Assembly: GCF_036320965.1 (NCBI RefSeq)
Contig: NC_092226.1
Coordinates: 19,973,502 to 20,037,501, forward strand
DNA length: 64,000 bases
Reading direction: 5' to 3'
Source of the DNA: Panulirus ornatus
Taxonomy: Eukaryota > Arthropoda > Malacostraca > Decapoda > Palinuridae
Below the pieces are notes generated by a model. That model searched no databases and had not been told where the DNA came from. It saw only the letters and a list, made by a program, of their open reading frames with translations. Numbering within the stretch: position 1 is the first letter of the stretch; every line of letters starts with the position of its first letter. Both the position numbers and the translations under genes were made by a program. This document shows positions 58,285 through 64,000 of the stretch, piece by piece.

Positions 58285-58625
58285 AGCGGCGCCCCACCAC
58301 GAGACCCTCATCCTCTAGCACGGGGACACGGTGTCCCACCACGAGACCCTCATCCTCTAGCACGGGGACACGGTGTCCCACCACTAGACCCTCATCCTCT
58401 AGCACGGGGACACGGTGTCCCACCACGAGACCCTCATCCTCTACCACGGGGACACGGTGTCCCACCACGAGACCCTCATCCTCTAGCACGGGGACACGGT
58501 GTCCCACGAGAACCTTATCCTCTAGCACGGAGACACGGTGTCCCACCACGAGACCCTCATCCTCTAGCACGGGGACACGGCGTCCCACCACGAGACCCTC
58601 ATCCTCCACCACGGGGACACGGTGT
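58285..58625. repeat. 42-bp minisatellite, eight copies
   Basis: CGGGGACACGGTGTCCCACC then ACGAGACCCTCATCCTCTAG CA. GACACGGTGTC is self-complementary. As 42 is a multiple of three, a 14-codon peptide unit (plus GVPPRDPHPLARGH) is kept in frame within a 193-codon ORF (58234-58815). Both strands are open, so it is not called a gene. Confidence 0.96.
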
Positions 58626-58995
58626 CTGCTCCACTGGTGTCTCCCTAATTGGTCTGACCGTTGGCCAAGTCGCGGGGGCAGGTGACCCGCCGAGAGGAAG
58701 GGGACAACCGGGGCCAAATCCCAGCCACCCCGGGCCCCCAAAGAGCTCCAAAGAGGGACGAAACAATTCAGAAACTACTTGGAAAGTAATGGATCAAATG
58801 ACCGAAAAAAATTAGGTAATGAACATGGGTTTTACTAAGGTTATCACGTGTTGTTGTCCTCTTGCCCGTCATGCAGACCGCCCAACTCCCAGCCTCGCCC
58901 TGCGGACCCGGGGTCTCATATGCCAACCCTAAGGGCCCATGTCAGCTCTTGAGGGCCCGAGTGAGCAGTGGACCAGGTCGGTGACTTTGATCTGA
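58626..58995. other. No gene recognised
   Basis: C/G-rich then mixed sequence; no recognised motif. Confidence 0.5.
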
Positions 58996-59805
58996 TCCGT
59001 CACTGTGGTCTGCGGCACGTTGTGATCTCTGTGGTCTGCGGCACCAGTTGTGATCTCTGTGGTCTGCGGCACCAGTTGTGATCTCTGTGGTCTGCGGCAC
59101 GTTGTGATCTCTGTGGTCTGCGGCACCAGTTGTGATCTCTGTGGTCTGCGGCACCAGTTGTGATCTCTGTGGTCTGCGGCACCAGTTGTGATCTCTGTGG
59201 TCTGCGGCACCAGTTGTGATCTCTGTGGTCTGCGGCACCAGTTGTGATCTCTGTGGTCTGCGGCACCAGTTGTGATCTCTGTGGTCTGCGGCACGTTGTG
59301 ATCTCTGTGGTCTGCGGCACCAGTTGTGATCTCTGTGGTCTGCGGCACCAGTTGTGATCTCTGTGGTCTGCGGCACCAGTTGTGATCTCTGTGGTCTGCG
59401 GCACCAGTTGTGATCTCTGTGGTCTGCGGCACGTTGTGATCTCTGTGGTCTGCGGCACGTTGCGACCTCAGTGGTCTGCGGCACCAGTTGTGATCTCTGT
59501 GGTCTGCGGCACCAGTTGTGATCTCTGTGGTCTGCGGCACCAGTTGTGATCTCTGTGGTCTGCGGCACGTTGTGATCTCTGTGGTCTGCGGCACCAGTTG
59601 TGAACTCTGTGGTCTGCGGCACCAGTTGTGATCTCTGTGGTCTGCGGCACGTTGTGATCTCTGTGGTCTGCGGCACCAGTTGTGATCTCTGTGGTCTGCG
59701 GCACCAGTTGAGATCTCTGTGGTCTGCGGCACCAGTTGTGATCTCTGTGGTCTGCGGCACCAGTTGTGATCTCTGTGGTCTGCGGCACGTTGTGATCTCA
59801 GTGGT
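58996..59805. repeat. 28/26-bp satellite, about 29 copies
   Basis: TGTGGTCTGCGGCACCAGTT GTGATCTC is the 28-base form. A 26-base form has CACGTTG instead of CACCAGTTG. Short forms are interspersed, so frames rotate and ORFs up to 294 codons appear on the minus strand without biological meaning. Confidence 0.97.
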
Positions 59806-59885
59806 TACGTGCAACATCCATGACACCGTGGATGCACGTAGCTTGGCGTTGTCGGCTCTGGTAGTTAGTTGAGAAGGCCATCAGT

Positions 59886-60053
59886 CCCTATCAACCAACC
59901 AACCACCAACCAACCAGCCAGCCTGCCAGCCAGCCAACCAGCCAACCAACCAACCAACCAACCAACCAGCCAACCAACCAACCAACCAACCAACCAACCA
60001 GCCAGCCAGCCAGCCAACCAACCAAACAACCAACCAACGAACCAACCAACCAA

Positions 60054-60088
<35 letters not shown>

Positions 60089-60145
60089 ACCAACCAACCA
60101 ACCAACCAGCCAACCAACCAACCAACCAACCAACCAACCAACCAA

Positions 60146-60176
<31 letters not shown>

Positions 60177-60212
60177 ACCAACCAACCAACCAACCAACCA
60201 ACCAGCCAGCCA
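59886..60212. repeat. CCAA/CCAG tetranucleotide tract, about 327 bases
   Basis: Runs of CCAA alternate with runs of CCAG. The minus strand is therefore (TTGG)n/(CTGG)n, with regularly spaced GG pairs. NQPASQPT and GWLVGWLA ORFs are artefacts. Confidence 0.97.
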
Positions 60213-60423
60213 TTCGTGGCACAGGCCAGGATTTCCAGTAGGAACTTGAATGGTCCTGGAATTGATCACATCGTGAACACCTTCTTCAGGTGTTTCATGA
60301 CCCCGACGGTCGATATACCTATAAGAGCAGGTAACCAGTCAGTCATTTATCGTGGCCGTTAATTTTCAGGATCCGTTGCCACGTCAGCGAAATGTAGCTT
60401 GTCACTGAAGTGAGTTTGTGGAT
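60213..60423. other. No gene recognised
   Basis: Short unique-looking spacer. Confidence 0.5.
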
Positions 60424-60530
60424 CGCATCGTGGTTACGGCAGTCGGTCCACAGTCAACGCAGCTGTTCATCCCAAGGGTTGGCTGGCTCCGGCTAAGGTA
60501 CAGACCCTCAGTTGCCTGTGCCGTGTCAGG
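60424..60530 (+). mobile_element. Family C fragment without (TA)n
   Basis: GGTTACGGCAGTCGGTCCAC, CAGCTGTTCATCC and GGCTCCGGCTAAGGTA match the SINE-like body seen on the minus strand at 60979-61115. It is joined directly to CCTCAGTTGCCTGTGCCGTG, the module that in the 34.3-kb copy lies beyond a 72-base (TA)n. Confidence 0.55.
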
Positions 60531-60789
60531 AAAGATGAGAAGACAAATGTTTTATTATACCATGGTCGATCTCTGTCATCACGATAGTTAAAAAAAAAAC
60601 GTTTTAAAACGTTACCAAATCATTCTTGCTTGCATATGAAACATCAGAGTTTCATAAGTACAACAATAATGCAATGATTCAAACGTGAATGTGTATGATC
60701 CTCTCACTTACAAACAAGAGTATCATCTTTTAAGTATGATCCTCTTCAGTGGGCATAGCCTTAGGATAAGGGGTCCTGGGGTTATGTAT
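60531..60789. other. No gene recognised
   Basis: A/T-rich spacer with an A-run near 60591-60599. Confidence 0.5.
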
Positions 60790-60924
60790 GTATATATTTT
60801 TTGTTTTTCCAAGAGAAGGAACAGAGGGGGCCAGGTGAGGATATTCCAAAAAAGGCCCAGTCCTCTGTTCATAACGCTACCTCGCTAACTCGGGAAATGG
60901 CGAATAGTTTAAAAGAAAGAAAAG

Positions 60925-60929
<5 letters not shown>
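60790..60929 (+). mobile_element. Family B short element, 5'-truncated copy
   Basis: Starts within the family near TTTTTCCAAGAGAAGGAACA, continues through CCAGGTGAGGATATTCC and CCCAGTCCTCTGTTC, and ends in the hairpin ACGCTACCTCGCTAACTCGG then GAAATGGCGAATAG and an A-rich tail into (AT)n (60930-60978). Confidence 0.75.
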
Positions 60930-60978
<49 letters not shown>

Positions 60979-60982
<4 letters not shown>

Positions 60983-61115
60983 CCTTGCTGGAGCCATTTT
61001 ATCAACCAATTCATAGAAATGGATAAACAGTTGGGTTGACAGTGGAGCGACTGTCGCAACCAGGATTCGAACTGTGCGCTCGAGCCTGGGCCCTGGCTCA
61101 CGTAGTAGTTTCAGG
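60979..61115 (-). mobile_element. tRNA-type SINE-like element (family C body)
   Basis: On the minus strand ACAGTTCGAATCCTGGTTGC carries a near-perfect B-box (GTTCGAATCC), followed by a GACAGTCGCTCCACTGTCAA inverted motif and GAATTGGTTGATAAAATGGC next to the (TA)n tail. No cloverleaf was found, so it is a retroposon rather than a tRNA gene. Confidence 0.6.
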
Positions 61116-61208
61116 CGAGGGGTAAAATACCTTGGTGATTTACCTCCCCGGGGAACCTCTCCAACCCCCTGCCCCCCAACCCCCTTTCCCTGGAAACTTC
61201 CTGTTGTT

Positions 61209-61211
61209 GCT

Positions 61212-61250
<39 letters not shown>
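61209..61250. repeat. (GT)n microsatellite
   Basis: Uninterrupted GT tract. Confidence 0.97.
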
Positions 61251-61617
61251 CCCCCCTCCATCCCTCTCTCCCACCCATCCACCCTTCCCCCTTAGGTCCG
61301 TGTCCGCCGTCCGCCTCTACTGCTCAGTCATGTCTTACAAGCGAGTTCACAGCCCCTTGATGTGTGCGGTCATGTAACTTCGCACGCAGATGTACGCAAG
61401 ATGAGCGCTTCAGCATCCCACCCTCCAAAAAAGTCACCATGACCTACTTATGACTCATCACTAGTTCTGATCGTTAATTACTTTCAGATAAGTGATAAAC
61501 AAGTGTTTACTACCCACACGTATGCTAATACCTAGTTGTTTATTGTATGTCTTCTTTACGAGTTAATGGAGTAATTGCTCTATTATCCTCGGTGCCCGTG
61601 GGCGCGTTTGCGCCTGG
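61251..61617. other. No gene recognised
   Basis: Contains a 90-base segment (61350-61440) that resembles 62840-62935, ending GAGCGCTTCAGC; otherwise unremarkable. Confidence 0.4.
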
Positions 61618-61896
61618 GGGTCAAAAGTCAAAGGTCGAGGTCACTTGGGTTGGTTTTAGAGATGAATTTCGTCTCCGTGCAAACAGTTCAGCGGGTCATA
61701 CATCCTCGACCCTTCTCCTGAATGTGGTGCTTTCGGTCAAGAAAGGTCACTAGTCATCACAAGGTCATAAGGTCAAAGGTCAAGGTTTACTTTCACACTA
61801 GCGGAAGGTTTCGTTTTTGCGCCGTTGATTCATTTCTCGTGAGTGTGTTTCCTTTGGGGAAAAGAAGCTCTCTTTTGGCTCTTGGGTCAAAGGTCA
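61618..61896 (+). promoter_or_regulatory. Cluster of nuclear-receptor half-sites including perfect and near-perfect DR1
   Basis: AGGTCA or one-mismatch half-sites at 61618-61623, 61625-61630, 61632-61637, 61638-61643, 61762-61767, 61770-61775, 61777-61782, 61884-61889 and 61891-61896. AGGTCAAAGGTCA at 61770-61782 is a perfect DR1 (RXR/HNF4/COUP-TF type) and GGGTCAAAGGTCA at 61884-61896 is one base off. Half-site grammar is established for nuclear receptors; binding here is inference. Confidence 0.4.
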
Positions 61897-61979
61897 CACG
61901 GGGGTCACTGCCGCACCTGCCAATGATTTTGCTTTCGCCCAGTCACTCCACGTCTTCTGGATGGGTGCTATGTGTGTAC

Positions 61980-62019
<40 letters not shown>
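61980..62019. repeat. (GT)n microsatellite with following G-run
   Basis: GT tract followed by GGAGGGGGGGGGGAGG (62017-62033). Confidence 0.97.
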
Positions 62020-62049
62020 AGGGGGGGGGGGAGGTTTCTATTGATTTTG

Positions 62050-62600
62050 CGGTCACGTCTATTATCCCCTGCCAACACCATTATTACCACACCTGCTGCC
62101 ACCTCTTCCACCACCGCCGCCACGTCTGCCATCCGCTTCCAACGCCCTTGTGCCAACTCTGTATAAGCATTTATGCCACCACCTCTTCCATCATCACTGC
62201 CAACAGCTCGACAACCACCTGTGCCACCACTACCACCACCCATACCTTCATCTTCTCTACTGTCTCTGCAACAAACCTGTGACACCATTTCTGCCATCAA
62301 CCACCCAATTTCCCACAAGCAGTAACAACCTTCTCTCCAGCCACCCTGCCCATCCTCTCTGCCACCATCTCCTTCACCACCACTACCACCAACTCTGCCA
62401 CCTTTTCTTCCACCATCTCAGCCATCACCTTTGCCACCCTCTTTCTCATCACCTCTTGTGCTCCATCTTCCACCAATGCTACCACCACACTAGCCACCAT
62501 CCCTTCCAACATTTCTGCCCCCAACTCTTACCACTACCCTTGCCCATCGCCTCTGCCCCCCTCTTGCCATCACTTCTTCCATCATCTGTGCCACCCCTAG
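62050..62600. repeat. CCACC-rich degenerate tract
   Basis: Imperfect repeats of CTGCCACCA(C/T)C and TTCCACCATC with irregular 12-24 base spacing. ORFs rich in Pro/His/Ser (plus) and Val/Glu/Met (minus) are compositional. Confidence 0.85.
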
Positions 62601-62999
62601 AAGTGGTGAGGGAAAAATGACAGCAGGAAGTCAGCACTTTGTTGGTTGAGGTTGAATGACGATGCTGGTACAAGGTGTGGTGGCAGGTGGTTGGTAGTGG
62701 TGGCAAAGTGGGTGCCGGAGGGACAGGTGGCAGTAGTTTATTTTCGATTTTTTCATGTGATTTTTCCCCTTTTTTTTTCGCCAGCTGTTCGTCAGCTCTC
62801 GCCGTCCGCGTCCACACTGTGGTGAAGTCTTTCTCCTGACAGTGTCAGCCACAGTGTGAGGGACGGTCATGCAGCGGACCACATGCGTATCCACGAGCGC
62901 TTCAGCGTCCCCCCAAAAGTAGTGGGTCACCCCAAACTTCTATTCCAAGCCTCGGAGGCGACCTCCGTAACCAGTGATGACCCATACCTTGGTGATCTG
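62601..62999. other. No gene recognised
   Basis: Includes the diverged partner (62840-62935) of 61350-61440. Confidence 0.4.
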
Positions 63000-63310
63000 G
63001 TCTCGTGCCCAACCTAACCTAACCTAACCTAACCTAACCTAACCTAACCAGTGATGACCCATACCTTGGTCATCTGGTCTCGTACCTAACCTCACCTCAC
63101 CTCACCTAACCTAACGTAAACAGTGATGACCCATACCTCGGTGATCTGGTCTCGTGCCTAACCCAACCTAACCTAACCTAACCTAACCAGTGATGACCCA
63201 TACCTTGGTGATCTGGTCTCGTACCTAATCTAACCTAACCAGTGATGACCCATATCTTGGTGATCTGGTCTCTTGCCTAACCTAACCTAACCTAACCTCA
63301 GCGATCGGGA
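63000..63310. repeat. CCTAA (TTAGG) arrays embedded in a tandem repeat
   Basis: Five units of CAGTGATGACCCATACCTTG then GTGATCTGGTCTCGT, each followed by 2-8 CCTAA pentamers. The pentamer number varies between units while the 35-base spacer is conserved. Some pentamers read CCTCA. Confidence 0.96.
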
Positions 63311-63324
63311 GTAGTGTTGATTAA

Positions 63325-63740
63325 TCCGTAACTACTGACTGTAACCATGTCGTAAGGATTTGTAACTGGACTGACTGTAACCATGTCGTAAGGATTTGTA
63401 ACTGGACTGACTGTAACCATGTCGTTAAAGGCTTGTAACTGGACTGACTGAAACCATGTCGTCAAAGGCTTGTAACTCGACTGACTGTAACCATGTCGTT
63501 AAAGGCTTGTAACTGGACTGACTGAAACCATGTCGTTAAGGGCTTGTAACTCGACTGACTGTAACCATGTCGTAAGGATTTGTAACTGGACTGACTGTAA
63601 CCATGTCGTTAAAGGCTTGTAACTGGACTGACTGAAACCATGTCGTTAAAGGCTTGTAACTCGACTGACTGTAACCATGTCGTTAAAGGCTTGTAACTGG
63701 ACTGACTGAAACCATGTCGTTAAGGGCTTGTAACTAGAGT
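63325..63740. repeat. 34/37-bp tandem repeat, about 11 copies
   Basis: GGACTGACTGTAACCATGTC then GTTAAAGGCTTGTAACT (long form) or GTAAGGATTTGTAACT (short form). GACTGTAACC and GACTGAAACC alternate, giving a two-unit higher-order pattern. Confidence 0.95.
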
Positions 63741-63894
63741 AACAGTGGAACTCGATTGTTCAATGTGTGTATAACACCTATCGAGAGAACAGAAGAGAAC
63801 ACTTGACGGCTACAGTTCTCACACGTCACGACTGAAGACAATGAGGGATATGTCTGTGGCGCCGTATGACTGAACCAGCTCTCCCTCCTTTGCC

Positions 63895-64000
63895 TGAGTC
63901 GTACTGTGTTGTGGTCGGTTAGAACTCAGATCAGTGACGTGCGTACTGTGTTGTGGTCGGTTAGAACTCAGATCAGTGACGTGCGTACTGTGTTGTGGTC
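63895..64000. repeat. 42-bp tandem repeat running off the window end
   Basis: GTACTGTGTTGTGGTCGGTT then AGAACTCAGATCAGTGACGT GC, two full units and part of a third, cut by the window boundary. Confidence 0.93.

Noticed and set aside
58234..58815. 193-codon ORF with 14-residue repeats
   Set aside because: Forty-two-base unit length preserves any frame. Both strands are open and there is no non-repeat domain.
58942..59826. 294-codon repetitive ORF (minus)
   Set aside because: Produced entirely by the 28/26-bp satellite; other frames and both strands are open as well.

Overview
This is eukaryotic nuclear DNA, most likely from a decapod crustacean. The pointers are interstitial TTAGG/CCTAA arrays (the arthropod telomere motif), a very high density of long microsatellites such as (TA)n, (CT)n, (GT)n, (TTA)n and (TTC)n, many unrelated minisatellites, and RTE/CR1-type non-LTR retrotransposons whose (TA)n-bordered fragments resemble, as far as I remember, elements common in decapod assemblies. 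That last point is memory, not a search. I find no complete host gene, no tRNA or rRNA gene and no bacterial-style operon. The window reads as intergenic or very long intronic DNA.

Layout. 0-2.2 kb: a decayed minus-strand coding region of unknown family, ending in a 202-codon open exon and a polyadenylation signal. 2.6-5.8 kb: a 31-bp satellite, a tandemly duplicated tRNA-type SINE with (AT)n tails and a 20-bp satellite. 6.5-7.3 kb: a broken DNA transposon (DUF4817/IS630-Tc1-like transposase, one terminal repeat). 10-20 kb: minisatellites and microsatellites, with a block of two short (TA)n-bounded retroelement ends at 16.6-17.1 kb. 20.3-20.9 kb: a second decayed minus-strand coding region of unknown family. 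21.4-24.6 kb: a large imperfect inverted repeat with 0.5-kb arms. 25-26.3 kb: (TTC)n and a 20-bp satellite. 27.8-29.9 kb: a 5'-truncated RTE-like element followed by CR1-like debris. 32.5-40.2 kb: seven tandem arrays, a SINE-like composite and another (TA)n-bounded element. 43.9-44.9 kb: two degraded non-LTR fragments. 47.5-49.8 kb: a second large palindrome with a minisatellite centre. 49.9-51.5 kb: a heavily decayed reverse transcriptase. 52.6-54.9 kb: more minisatellites. 55.3-57.6 kb: the best preserved RTE-like element, killed by one frameshift and one nonsense codon. 58.2-64 kb: arrays of 42-bp, 28/26-bp, CCAA/CCAG, CCACC-rich, CCTAA-containing, 37-bp and 42-bp units, with SINE pieces between.

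How parts relate. The RTE-like elements end in a short RNA hairpin followed by an A/T-rich or (TA)n tail. A shorter non-coding family (16.8, 35.2 and 60.8 kb) ends in the same kind of hairpin and also sits between (TA)n tracts, so it may be a non-autonomous partner using the RTE machinery. Other points for follow-up are recursive-splicing-like AG|GT sites, perfect DR1 nuclear-receptor sites, and higher-order structure in the satellites. All family calls rest on motifs read by eye. Identity percentages, phylogenetic placement and transcription were not tested.
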